Shown here: piece by piece, positions 1 to 7,463 of the stretch
How the letters are laid out: each line of letters opens with the position of its first letter
Position numbering within the stretch: position 1 is the stretch's first letter
Assembly (NCBI GenBank): GCA_016198805.1
Contig: JACQHU010000062.1
Location: 1 to 17,059 of the forward strand
From: Armatimonadota bacterium
Lineage (GTDB): Bacteria; Sysuimicrobiota; Sysuimicrobiia; Sysuimicrobiales; Humicultoraceae
Direction: 5' to 3'
Length of the DNA: 17,059 nt
Notes under the pieces: generated by a model
The model's input: the letters and a program-made list of their open reading frames with translations, nothing else
What the model was told of the DNA's origin: nothing
Database searches by the model: none
Position numbers and translations under genes: made by a program

Positions 1-154
1 ACCAGGTCAAAGGGGGCCGGCACGGCGGCCTCCGTGCGTGCAGCGATGCCCGGGGAGGAGAGGCGAGGTCAGGACGAGTGAGGGCAGTTCACCCATGGAA
101 GAGGCGGATGTCGCCACACCGAGGTTCGCGGCCCGGCGACAGGCTTCCTTCCGG
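1..154. other. Left-edge stretch with no recognised gene
   Basis: This stretch lies downstream of the DUF2203 remnant. Short open frames exist on both strands, but they are rich in Arg, Ser and Pro, match no family I know and have no convincing ribosome binding site. I see no tRNA, convincing terminator or repeat. It may be a spacer or the 3' flank of a gene outside the window. Confidence 0.5.
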
Positions 155-597
155 TCAGGCGGGCGGTCGCCCGGAGGGATCGGGGATGGTCCAGATCGGT
201 TTGCGGCCGGCAAATCCCTCGGTGACCCCGTGCCAGAACGTGATCCGCGGTTCGCCGACGCGCCAGCAGAGGAAGATCGGCATGCCGCGCGCCCGTGCGG
301 GGAAGTCCACCAGGCCCTCCTCGAGGTCGCGCAGGACGACCCCCCGCGCGTCGACGTCATCGATCAGGCGGCCGAACTCCTGGCTGAGCGCGTCGAAGGC
401 GGCCTGACGTTCACCGATGGCCGACAGCACGGCCTCGCCGGCCTCCAGCCGCTGCCGAGGATGTCCAGGAGTTCCCGCGTCCGGCGCGCCTCCTCGCGCA
501 GCGTCCGGAGGCGCTCGATGCGGGCTTCCGGGTCGGGCAGCATGGCGTTGGCCTCCTCCAGCGTAAAGACCCGCGACGGGAGGGGTTCGTCCGCCAC
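155..597 (-). pseudogene. DUF2203 family protein, interrupted by a frameshift
   Basis: The two halves of a DUF2203 protein lie in different frames. The N-terminal half starts with GTG at 597 and shows the family opening (VFTLEEANAMLP) followed by a charged helix. The C-terminal half, ending with TGA at 155, carries the family signature: GLVDFPA, then FLCWRVGEPRITFWHG and a GFAGRKPI end. The switch in frame falls around 440-475, near where the first frame reads LLDILGSGW and the second reads QRLEAGEAVL. Joined, they give a protein of about normal family length. The function of DUF2203 is unknown. Its GTG start overlaps the TAG stop of the upstream molybdoenzyme gene by one base (TAGTG), so the two were probably translationally coupled. 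A single-base sequencing or assembly error explains the break as well as true gene decay. Confidence 0.75.
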
Positions 598-2174
598 TAC
601 TTCCTCACCCGGATGCGAATGGTGTGGTAGCCTGTGGCGCCGTCAGGCAGCGTGGGCGCCTCCTGCGAAGTCTGCAGGAGCCCAGTGCCGTCGCGCGCCC
701 GGACCTTGAGCGTGTACTCCCGCGGGCCGGTGGGTTTCCAGGTGGCGGCCCAGAGGGCCCAGGTGTACTTGCCGAGCGGTGGCTTGGTCTCCGCCTTGAT
801 CCATGTCTTGCCGCCGTCGGGACTGAATTCGACCTCCTGGATGCCGCGGTCGCCGCTGTAGGCGACCCCGCCGAGTTCCACCTCGCCGCCGGCATTCATG
901 GTGGCCGACCCGTGGCCGGGCACGCGGACCTGGGACGTGGTCTTCACCACGGCCTCGTCACTCCATCCTGAGGCCTGCCAGTACCCGGTGAACTGGGTCG
1001 AGACGGCCTCGATCTTCGTGAGCCACTTCGGATTCTTCATCCCGAACAGTCCGGGCACCAGCATCCGCACCGGGAACCCGTGATTATGGGGCAGGCGTTC
1101 GCCGTTCATCTCGTACGCCAGAAGGGTGTCGGAGTGCATGGCCTCGATCACGGGGAGGCCCTCGGTGTAACCATCGGCGCAGCGCAGCGCGAGTCGGATC
1201 GCCTTGGGACTCACCCCGCCGGCCAATGCGATCAGATCGCGGAACCGGACGCCCTTCCACAGGGCGTTGCTGACCAGATCGCCTCCCACCTCGTTGCTGA
1301 TGCATTCGAGCGTGTGATACCGGGTGACCGACGGCATCGCCCGGATCTCCTCGTACGTGAGCTTGATCGGCTTGCCGACCAGGCCGGTGATCTCCAGGCT
1401 CCACTTCGAGGCGTCGACCTTGGGGTCCAGCCCCGCCGGGTTCTTGCTGACGACGTAGAACCTGTCGTTCGGTGTCACCTCGGGTGGGAGGCCCCTGATG
1501 CGCTGGAAGAGCGACTGCGCTGCGGCCCCGGCGCGCGCCGCGGCGGCTCCAACCCAGTGAATCAGCGCGCCGGATGTGGCCAGCGTGCCGGCCACCAGCA
1601 TCCCGCGCGAGAGGAACTCCCGGCGGCTGACGGTCGCAGATGGTGCGCCTGATGCGGCCGGCTGCGAGCGGCCGGCGGGCAACCACAGCGCGACCGCAAA
1701 GACGACCCCGGCCAGGATGCCATCGAACGCAACGGCCGCGGTGACGGTCCGCATCGCGAGCGCGCGCGCCTCGGCGTCAGCCATCCCCTGCGCGCCGTAC
1801 CCGGCCGCCAGATACGTGACCGCCGGGGGCGCGGCGAGGAGCCAGAGCGCGGCTCCGACAACGAGCGCAGCGCCTGCGGCCACCACCCAGTACCGGCGCG
1901 GGTTCCGCGCGGCCCACAGGCCGCCGAGGACGGCACAGGTCAGCACGACCGTCCCGATCGTCATCCAGTATCCGAAGGGCTTCGCCGCGAACTTCAGCCG
2001 GACGATGAGATAGCCGAGGACCTGCAGCGGCAGCAGCCCGCGTGCCCGCTCAGAGAGCGCGCCGGCCAGGACCGGCAGGCCTCCGGTGAACCAGCCGGCC
2101 ACCAGCGCCCAGGCTAACGCCGTGCCGGCGGCGACCCCCGCGATCGCGCCCCGCCACGCGAACCACTGCCGCAT
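597..2174 (-). CDS. Membrane-anchored sulfite-oxidase-like molybdopterin oxidoreductase with internal Tat motif
   Basis: This is a 525-residue protein. The N-terminal part has four hydrophobic segments at about 12-30, 69-89, 94-115 and 143-165. A twin-arginine motif (SRREFL, Arg184-Arg185) follows, then a fifth hydrophobic segment at about 191-212. Residues 225-400 form the oxidoreductase molybdopterin-binding domain of the sulfite oxidase family. The motif LECISNEVGG contains Cys291, the expected molybdenum ligand. Residues 410-525 match the Mo-co dimerisation domain, with the DGGKTW motif. Positive charges (RNPRRYW, SRREF) place the loops so that the catalytic domain ends outside the cytoplasm. 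Substrate is unknown; sulfite or another oxyanion is possible. I chose ATG 2174 over the longer frame back to 2375 because the extra 67 residues are low-complexity and would overlap a hairpin; a G-rich tract just upstream can serve as ribosome binding site. No cytochrome partner is visible nearby. Confidence 0.85.
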   Translation of the reverse strand: MRQWFAWRGAIAGVAAGTALAWALVAGWFTGGLPVLAGALSERARGLLPLQVLGYLIVRLKFAAKPFGYWMTIGTVVLTCAVLGGLWAARNPRRYWVVAAGAALVVGAALWLLAAPPAVTYLAAGYGAQGMADAEARALAMRTVTAAVAFDGILAGVVFAVALWLPAGRSQPAASGAPSATVSRREFLSRGMLVAGTLATSGALIHWVGAAAARAGAAAQSLFQRIRGLPPEVTPNDRFYVVSKNPAGLDPKVDASKWSLEITGLVGKPIKLTYEEIRAMPSVTRYHTLECISNEVGGDLVSNALWKGVRFRDLIALAGGVSPKAIRLALRCADGYTEGLPVIEAMHSDTLLAYEMNGERLPHNHGFPVRMLVPGLFGMKNPKWLTKIEAVSTQFTGYWQASGWSDEAVVKTTSQVRVPGHGSATMNAGGEVELGGVAYSGDRGIQEVEFSPDGGKTWIKAETKPPLGKYTWALWAATWKPTGPREYTLKVRARDGTGLLQTSQEAPTLPDGATGYHTIRIRVRK

Positions 2175-2251
2175 CAACCCCACCCCCCCCTGCACGCCTA
2201 CCCTACCAATGGTACGTAAAGATTGCGTCAAGCGGATCCCGCAAATGGAAC

Positions 2252-2278
2252 GCGCCCCGGTCGGGTGCCCCGGGGCGC
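2252..2278 (-). terminator. Hairpin downstream of nuoC, possible terminator
   Basis: A perfect 9-bp GC-rich stem (GCGCCCCGG with CCGGGGCGC) encloses a 9-base loop in the gap between nuoC and the molybdoenzyme gene. A second perfect palindrome, GCTGGCGCCAGC, lies at 2295-2306 next to the nuoC stop. On the minus strand the stem is followed only by GTTCCATTTG, so the U-tract is poor. It could end the nuo transcript, but intrinsic termination is uncertain. Confidence 0.4.
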
Positions 2279-2305
2279 TGGGTCCTCCAGACCGGCTGGC
2301 GCCAG

Positions 2306-2893
2306 CTACGCACGTTCCCCGAGCCCGAGGCCCTCGATCTCGCGCTGCCGCTGGGTCGCCAGGTCCACGAGCCACCGCGGCTCTTCGTAGACGTAGTCCT
2401 TGCGCAGCGGGTGACCGTGCCAGTCCTCGGTCATCATGATCCGGCGGAGGTCGGGATGCCCTTCAAAGACGATGCCGAACAGGTCATAGGTCTCGCGCTC
2501 GTGCCAGTTAGTCCCGCCCCAGATCCCGGTGACGCTGGGGGTGCGCGGGGACTGGCGCGGCACCCGCACCTTCAGCAGCATCTGGTGGCGTTCCGTCATC
2601 GAGTAGAGATGGTAGACCACCTCGAAGGTGCCGTCTGCCATCCAGTCGACGGCCGACACGAACGAGCAGTAGTCCAGGTGGAACGGCGCCTCGTCCCGCA
2701 CCACGCGGCAAACCTCCAGCAGGCTTGCTGCCGGCACCCAGGCGCCGGGGACGTGGTGCGTGAACTTCGTCTCGCCGTGGCCGCGCGCCGGCGCGGCGGG
2801 GCCATGGCCCTCGGCGTGGCTCTCCTCAGGTCGCGGGAACGGCTCGATCTCGGGGAAGCGCCGTTGGAGTTCCTCGACCAGGCCCCAGGACAC
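2306..2893 (-). CDS. nuoC: NADH-quinone oxidoreductase subunit C
   Basis: This 195-residue protein is the 30-kDa-type subunit of respiratory complex I, part of the peripheral arm that contacts NuoD and NuoB near the quinone site. The family signature runs from about residue 132 to 167: HERETYDLFGI, then GHPDLRRI and finally HPLRKDY. Residues 21-47 form a Gly/Ala/His-rich linker absent from compact homologues, with His at 26, 30, 39, 46 and 47. It is separate from nuoD rather than fused as in enterobacteria. Its GTG start shares one base with the nuoI TAG stop (TAGTG at 2891-2895), which indicates translational coupling. It is the last gene of the Rieske-nuoB-nuoD-nuoI-nuoC operon, an unusual place for nuoC, which normally follows nuoB directly. 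The stop is TAG. Confidence 0.93.
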   Translation of the reverse strand: MSWGLVEELQRRFPEIEPFPRPEESHAEGHGPAAPARGHGETKFTHHVPGAWVPAASLLEVCRVVRDEAPFHLDYCSFVSAVDWMADGTFEVVYHLYSMTERHQMLLKVRVPRQSPRTPSVTGIWGGTNWHERETYDLFGIVFEGHPDLRRIMMTEDWHGHPLRKDYVYEEPRWLVDLATQRQREIEGLGLGERA

Positions 2894-3369
2894 TAGCGGC
2901 CTCCGATGCGGACGACCCCGTGCGCGATGGGCTCCTTGGGCGTCGCGCGGCGCAGGTCGTCGAGGTCGTACAGCAGGTTGCTGCGGTTGAACGTGCTGGC
3001 CTCATAGTGCGGGACAAAGACGATCGCCTCGGTCGGGCAGACCTCGACGCACAGCCCGCAGTAGCAGCACTTGTCCATCTCGATGTCAAACCGGGTGAGT
3101 ACCCGGTCCTTCGCTCTGCCCGTCGCCTCGATGTGAATGCATCGGTCGGGGCAGACCCGCTCGCACTGGAAGCAGATGATGCACATGTCGCTGCCGGTCT
3201 CGGGATCGATGGGCAGCGCCAGCAGTCCGTGCCACCGGGGGGAGACGTTGACCTTTTCAATCGGATACTTGACGGTGTTCTTGGGCCTGACCAGCGCCAG
3301 GATGGTCACCCGCAGCCCCAGGTAGAGCCCGGTGACTGCCTCCCACGCCCGCGTCGCCAGATCCAGCAT
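2893..3369 (-). CDS. nuoI: NADH-quinone oxidoreductase subunit I (2x[4Fe-4S] ferredoxin subunit)
   Basis: This 158-residue protein is the complex I subunit that carries clusters N6a and N6b and passes electrons toward the terminal cluster in NuoB. Two CxxCxxCxxxCP motifs are intact: Cys63, 66, 69 and 73 (CIICFQCERVCP) and Cys101, 104, 107 and 111 (CCYCGLCVEVCP). The N-terminal helix and the PRWHGLL segment are typical of NuoI rather than of free ferredoxins. A GGGAGGGCAGG ribosome binding site overlaps the end of nuoD, which supports ATG 3369. The gap to nuoD is 10 bases and the overlap with nuoC is 1 base. The usual neighbours nuoH and nuoJ are missing here. Confidence 0.95.
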   Translation of the reverse strand: MLDLATRAWEAVTGLYLGLRVTILALVRPKNTVKYPIEKVNVSPRWHGLLALPIDPETGSDMCIICFQCERVCPDRCIHIEATGRAKDRVLTRFDIEMDKCCYCGLCVEVCPTEAIVFVPHYEASTFNRSNLLYDLDDLRRATPKEPIAHGVVRIGGR

Positions 3370-3379
3370 CCTGCCCTCC

Positions 3380-4483
3380 CTACCGGTCCACGTCGGACAG
3401 CACGATGTCGACGCTGCCCAGGATCGCGATCACATCGGCGACCTTCCAGCCGCGCATCATCTCGGTCAGCGCATACAAGTTGGAAAACGACGGCGCGCGG
3501 ATCTTCACCCGGTACGGCATATCGTCGCCGCTGCTCACCAGGTAGACACCCAGGTCGCCGCGGGGCGACTCGGTGCGGGCGTAGACCTCACCTTTGGGCA
3601 GCTTGACGGTCACCTGCACCTTGCTCCGGATCTCCCCCGGCGGCAGCTTCTCGATCGCCTGGCGGATGATCCGGAGGCTCTGCCGCATCTCCTCCATCCG
3701 CACCAGATACCGCGCGAAGCAGTCCCCCTGCTCGAAGGTGGGGATATCGAACTCGACCTCCCCGTAGGCCTCGTACGGGAACGCTTTGCGCACGTCGAAG
3801 TTGATCCCTGATGCCCGCGCCACCGGCCCGCACGCCCCCATGGTGATGGCCGCGTCCTTGGGGAGCACGCCCACGCCCTGGGTGCGCGCCAGGAAGATCG
3901 GGTTCCCGGTCAGCAGGTCGTGGTACTCCTGCAGGTGGCCCGGGAACTCATCGCAGAAGGCCAGCGCCCGGTCGGTCCAGCCCGGGGGCAGGTCCTCGTA
4001 GACGCCGCCGGGCCGGAAGTACACGTGGTGCAGCCGGCCGCCGGTGACCTGCTCGAAGAGATCGAGGATCACCTCGCGCTCCCGGAAGCAGTACAGGAAG
4101 ACCGTCGTCGCGCCCAGGTCGATGCCCCAGGTCCCTAGCCAGACCAGGTGGCTGGAGAGCCGCTGGAATTCCAGCATGATCGTGCGCAGCCACCGGGCCC
4201 GCGCCGGCACGTCGATGCCGCCCAGCCGCTCCACGGCCAGCAGGTAGCCTTCCTCGTTGGCCAGGGCCGCGATGTAGTCCATGCCGCGGTCGACCAGGGC
4301 GACGTTCATCAGGTAGGTGCGGTACTCCATCATCTTCTCGACGGATGAGTGCAGGTAGCCGATATCGGGCTGGACCTCCACGATGTTCTCGCCGTCGAGG
4401 GTCACGACCAGCCGCAGCACGCCGTGGGTGCTGGGGTGCTGGGGACCCATGTTGAGCATCAGCTGTTCGGTGCGAAGCGGCAT
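3380..4483 (-). CDS. nuoD: NADH-quinone oxidoreductase subunit D (49-kDa type)
   Basis: This 367-residue protein forms the quinone pocket of complex I together with NuoB. It opens with NMGPQHPSTHG (residues 11-21), whose His residues line the quinone site in the family, and has EEGYLLAVE at 77-85, FQRLSSHLVWLG at 106-117 and a GSVDIVLSDVDR end typical of NuoD. The CxxC pairs that bind nickel in the related hydrogenase large subunits are absent, so this is the quinone-type protein and not a [NiFe] hydrogenase. The open frame continues upstream without stop to 5479, but that part is Arg/Gly-rich and antiparallel in character to nothing known; it is the out-of-frame shadow of nuoB and the Rieske gene. 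ATG 4483 begins the conserved N-terminus and has AGGAG ten bases upstream. Confidence 0.95.
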   Translation of the reverse strand: MPLRTEQLMLNMGPQHPSTHGVLRLVVTLDGENIVEVQPDIGYLHSSVEKMMEYRTYLMNVALVDRGMDYIAALANEEGYLLAVERLGGIDVPARARWLRTIMLEFQRLSSHLVWLGTWGIDLGATTVFLYCFREREVILDLFEQVTGGRLHHVYFRPGGVYEDLPPGWTDRALAFCDEFPGHLQEYHDLLTGNPIFLARTQGVGVLPKDAAITMGACGPVARASGINFDVRKAFPYEAYGEVEFDIPTFEQGDCFARYLVRMEEMRQSLRIIRQAIEKLPPGEIRSKVQVTVKLPKGEVYARTESPRGDLGVYLVSSGDDMPYRVKIRAPSFSNLYALTEMMRGWKVADVIAILGSVDIVLSDVDR

Positions 4484-4512
4484 GGCAGGCGCGCTCCTGG
4501 ACTGGGTGGCGT

Positions 4513-5073
<561 letters not shown>

Positions 5074-5106
5074 CCGGTCCTCCCTGGGGGCGCCAGCCGG
5101 TGCACG

Positions 5107-5415
5107 CTACGACACGTCGAGGCTGACGTCCTCTCCGTCGACCACCACGCGGAACGCCCGGACGGGGCGCTGCGGCGGCGGCGCAATCAGGTTGCCGTTC
5201 CGGATGTCGAACTGCCCGCCGTGCCAGGGGCAGGTCACGGTGACGCCTTCCACGTCGCCCTCGGCCAGCGGCCCACCCTTGTGGGTGCAGATGCCCTCGA
5301 TGGCAAACCAGCCGTCCGGGCGGTGGAAGAGCGCCACGGTCACCCCGCCGACGTCGACGGCCTTCCCCGCTCCTTCGGGCACGTCGGACACTTTGGCGAC
5401 CTTGATCAGCGGCAT
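5107..5415 (-). CDS. Rieske [2Fe-2S] ferredoxin-like protein leading the nuo cluster
   Basis: This small soluble protein has 102 residues. The Rieske ligands are intact: Cys43 and His45 in CTHKGG, and Cys62 and His65 in CPWHGG. There is no signal peptide, membrane helix or disulfide cysteine pair of the cytochrome bc1 type, so it belongs with the cytoplasmic Rieske ferredoxins (BphF/NirD-like). Its role beside nuoB is unknown; it might donate electrons to a quinone-linked enzyme. I chose ATG 5415, preceded by a run of seven Gs, over the upstream in-frame start at 5451 because 5450-5455 is the likely -10 box of the operon promoter. A NirD function is unlikely because no nirB is present. A second Rieske protein with a different sequence lies in the SUF operon. 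Confidence 0.88.
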   Translation of the reverse strand: MPLIKVAKVSDVPEGAGKAVDVGGVTVALFHRPDGWFAIEGICTHKGGPLAEGDVEGVTVTCPWHGGQFDIRNGNLIAPPPQRPVRAFRVVVDGEDVSLDVS

Positions 5416-5449
5416 GGATCCCCCCCGCGCGGGCTGCAGCGTCACCCTC

Positions 5450-5479
5450 ATCGTAGCATCCGCTTGTCGCGAGCGTCAA
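5450..5479 (-). promoter_or_regulatory. Sigma70-type promoter of the Rieske-nuoBDIC operon
   Basis: On the minus strand TTGACG (5479-5474) is separated by 18 bases from TACGAT (5455-5450). These match the -35 and -10 consensus at 5/6 and 4/6 positions. Transcription would start near 5443, leaving a leader of about 28 bases before ATG 5415. It is the best promoter-like sequence I found in the window. Confidence 0.5.
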
Positions 5480-5507
5480 ACCTTGATTCTGCCTGCGTTT
5501 CGGCCGA

Positions 5508-5533
5508 TGCCCTGGAATCGGATCACCAGGGCA
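5508..5533 (-). terminator. Hairpin just downstream of the quinone oxidoreductase gene
   Basis: An 8-bp stem (TGCCCTGG with CCAGGGCA) has a 10-base loop and begins 8 bases after the stop codon at 5541. No run of T follows on the minus strand. It may help end the transcript before the nuo operon promoter, or protect the 3' end of the RNA. Confidence 0.3.
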
Positions 5534-5540
5534 GACGCAC

Positions 5541-6509
5541 CTATGGCATCAGCAGCACCTTTCCGGTGGTCTGCCGGCTCTCGAGCATCCGGTGCGCCTC
5601 CGCTGCCTGCGCCAGGGGAACCTGATGATCGATCCGCACCTTCAACTCACCCGATTGAATCCACCGGAACACGTCGGACGTGCGGTGCAGCAACTCGTCG
5701 CGGGTCGCCGTGTAGTGCGCGCTCGTGGGCCGCGTCAGGAACAGCGAGCCCTTGGTGTTGAGGACCTGCGGATCCACCGGTGGCACCGGCCCGCTGGCCT
5801 GGCCGAAGAGAACCATGTAGCCGCGCGGGACCAGACAATTGAGGCTCTTCTCGAAGGTCGTCCGGCCCACGGAGTCGTAGACGACCGCCACCCCGCGGCC
5901 GCCCGTCAGCCGCCGGGTCTCGGCTTCGAAGTCCTGCTCTGTGTAGAGGATCACGTGGTCGGCGCCCGCCTCCCGGGCCAGCCGCGCCTTGGCTTCGGTC
6001 GAGGTGGTGCCGATCACGGAGGCGCCCAGGCGCTTAGCCATCTGGACCAGCAACAAGCCCACGCCGCCAGCGGCGGCGTGCACCAGCGCCCACTCCCCCG
6101 GTCGCAAGGGATACGTCGAATGGACCAGGTAGTGGGCAGTGATCCCCTGCAGCATGGCCGCCGCGGCGCGAGGGGCATCCAGGCCGTCGGGCACCTTCAC
6201 CATCCGCGCGGCCTGGCCGACGACCTGCCCGGCATACGATCCGCTCACCCCGGCCCAGGCAACGCGGTCGCCCGGCGCGAGGTCTGCCGCTCCAGATCCG
6301 ATGCGCACCACGGTCCCGGCCCCCTCCAGCCCGGGTGTAAACGGCAGCGGGCGCGCGTAGAGACCGGTGCGGTGATAGACGTCGATGAAGTTCACCCCGA
6401 TGGCTTCGACGCGCACCAGCGCCTCGCCCGGGCCCGGTTGCGGCTCGGGCAGGTCTTCGTAGCGCAGGACCTCGGGACCACCTGTCGCATGCACGCGAAT
6501 CCCTTTCAT
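5541..6509 (-). CDS. NADPH:quinone oxidoreductase, zinc-free MDR superfamily (QOR/zeta-crystallin type)
   Basis: This 322-residue protein is of normal family length. It probably reduces quinones or enones with NADPH in the cytoplasm. The N-terminal catalytic domain has GVNFIDVYHRTGLY (residues 38-51) and PGLEGAG; the nucleotide-binding domain shows AAAGGVG at 145-151, and the C-terminus ends in TTGKVLLMP, a QOR hallmark. The Cys/His zinc ligands of alcohol dehydrogenases are absent, as expected for QOR. ATG 6509 has GAGGGTGAG just upstream. It is transcribed away from the transketolase genes and separated from the nuo operon by its own 3' hairpin, so it looks like a single-gene unit. The exact substrate cannot be told from sequence; related crotonyl-CoA or enoyl reductases are alternatives. 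Confidence 0.9.
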   Translation of the reverse strand: MKGIRVHATGGPEVLRYEDLPEPQPGPGEALVRVEAIGVNFIDVYHRTGLYARPLPFTPGLEGAGTVVRIGSGAADLAPGDRVAWAGVSGSYAGQVVGQAARMVKVPDGLDAPRAAAAMLQGITAHYLVHSTYPLRPGEWALVHAAAGGVGLLLVQMAKRLGASVIGTTSTEAKARLAREAGADHVILYTEQDFEAETRRLTGGRGVAVVYDSVGRTTFEKSLNCLVPRGYMVLFGQASGPVPPVDPQVLNTKGSLFLTRPTSAHYTATRDELLHRTSDVFRWIQSGELKVRIDHQVPLAQAAEAHRMLESRQTTGKVLLMP

Positions 6510-6620
6510 CTCACCCTCACGGAACCGACGTCGGTCTTGCCAAGAGAGGGTTACGCGTCGCGGCCACAGAACCCTACAGACCGTTCACCCGGGAAGCCCT
6601 TCCCCATGAGGGAGTCGCCG
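6510..6620. promoter_or_regulatory. Divergent promoter region with a 12-bp perfect palindrome
   Basis: This 111-base gap holds the start regions of the quinone oxidoreductase (minus) and the transketolase operon (plus). At 6524-6535 there is a perfect palindrome, ACCGACGTCGGT, of the size expected for a dimeric regulator. I could not identify a convincing -10/-35 pair in either direction. A regulator acting on both genes is an inference. Confidence 0.4.
6608..6614 (+). promoter_or_regulatory. Ribosome binding site that decides the transketolase N-subunit start
   Basis: GAGGGAG lies six bases before ATG 6621. It overlaps the alternative upstream ATG at 6606, which has no ribosome binding site of its own. 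This favours 6621 as the start. Confidence 0.6.
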
Positions 6621-7457
6621 ATGGGTCCGGCCGTTGACGTGCATGCCCTCGAAGCCCGCGCGCGCGAATTTCGCAAAACCATCCTCCAGGTCATCACGAA
6701 GGCCGGCTCCGGCCACCCCGGCGGATCGCTCTCGGCCATCGACATCCTGACGGCGCTCTACTTCCACCACATGCGCCACGATCCGCGCAACCCCTCCTGG
6801 TCGGATCGTGACCGGTTCGTGCTGAGCAAAGGGCACGCGTGCCCGGCCTGGTATGTGGTGCTGGCCGCGTGCGGGTACTTCGACCCGAAGCACCTGTGGA
6901 CGCTGCGCGAGATCGACAGCATCCTCCAGGGCCACCCCGACATGACCCGCACGCCGGGCGTCGAGATCTCGACCGGGTCGCTGGGCATGGGCTTCTCGGC
7001 CGCGATCGGCATGGCGCTCGCGGGCCAGCGCGACGGACGCCCGTACCGCGTCTACGCGCTGCTCGGCGACGGCGAGTCGCAGGAGGGATCGATCTGGGAA
7101 GGCGCGCTGTTCGCCCATCACTACGGCCTGGAGAACCTGACCGCCATCCTGGACCGCAACGGCCTACAACAGACCGGCCGGACCGAGGAGCGCATCCGGC
7201 TCGACCCGGTGGCCGACAAGTGGCGGGCGTTTGGCTGGCACGTCCAGGAGATCGACGGCCACGACATGGGGGCGATCCTCGCGGCGCTGGAGCAGGCCCG
7301 CGGGGTCGGAGGCCGTCCACAGATCATCGTGGCGCGCACGGTCAAGGGCAAGGGCGTCTCGTTCATCGAAGGGGTCGTCGGCTTCCACGGCAAGGCGCTG
7401 ACGCAGGCTGAATTAGGGCGCGCGCTCGCGGAACTCGATGGCGCGCAGAAGGGATAG
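6621..7457 (+). CDS. Transketolase, N-terminal (thiamine diphosphate-binding) subunit
   Basis: This 278-residue protein is the first half of a transketolase encoded as two separate subunits. It binds thiamine diphosphate and shuttles two-carbon ketol units in the pentose phosphate pathway. GHPGGS (residues 31-36), the SKGHACPAWY segment (69-78) and the ThDP motif running from GDGESQEG (149) to Asn180 are intact. The C-terminal end at EGVVGFHGKA is where this subunit normally stops. The open frame continues upstream to 5592, but that part is antisense to the quinone oxidoreductase and not coding. The second subunit follows after 6 bases. A phosphoketolase or DXS assignment does not fit the length or motifs. 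Confidence 0.94.
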   Translation: MGPAVDVHALEARAREFRKTILQVITKAGSGHPGGSLSAIDILTALYFHHMRHDPRNPSWSDRDRFVLSKGHACPAWYVVLAACGYFDPKHLWTLREIDSILQGHPDMTRTPGVEISTGSLGMGFSAAIGMALAGQRDGRPYRVYALLGDGESQEGSIWEGALFAHHYGLENLTAILDRNGLQQTGRTEERIRLDPVADKWRAFGWHVQEIDGHDMGAILAALEQARGVGGRPQIIVARTVKGKGVSFIEGVVGFHGKALTQAELGRALAELDGAQKG

Positions 7458-7463
7458 AAGGCG

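Noticed and set aside
2207..2231. TTGACG at 2226-2231 (minus) as -35 box of the molybdoenzyme gene
   Set aside because: The -35 match is good, but no acceptable -10 lies 16-18 bases away; the nearest candidate, TAGGGT, is at 20 bases and matches poorly.
3380..4483. NuoD as a group 4 [NiFe] hydrogenase or Mbh/Ech-type large subunit
   Set aside because: The N- and C-terminal CxxC pairs that bind nickel are absent, and the C-terminus is the standard NuoD end (GSVDIVLSDVDR).
5107..5415. Rieske protein as NirD, the small subunit of nitrite reductase
   Set aside because: No nirB or nitrate gene is near, and the gene is locked into the nuo operon; fold similarity alone does not support NirD.
5592..6620. 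N-terminal extension of the transketolase gene
   Set aside because: The frame is open but antisense to the quinone oxidoreductase and shows no transketolase similarity until after 6621.
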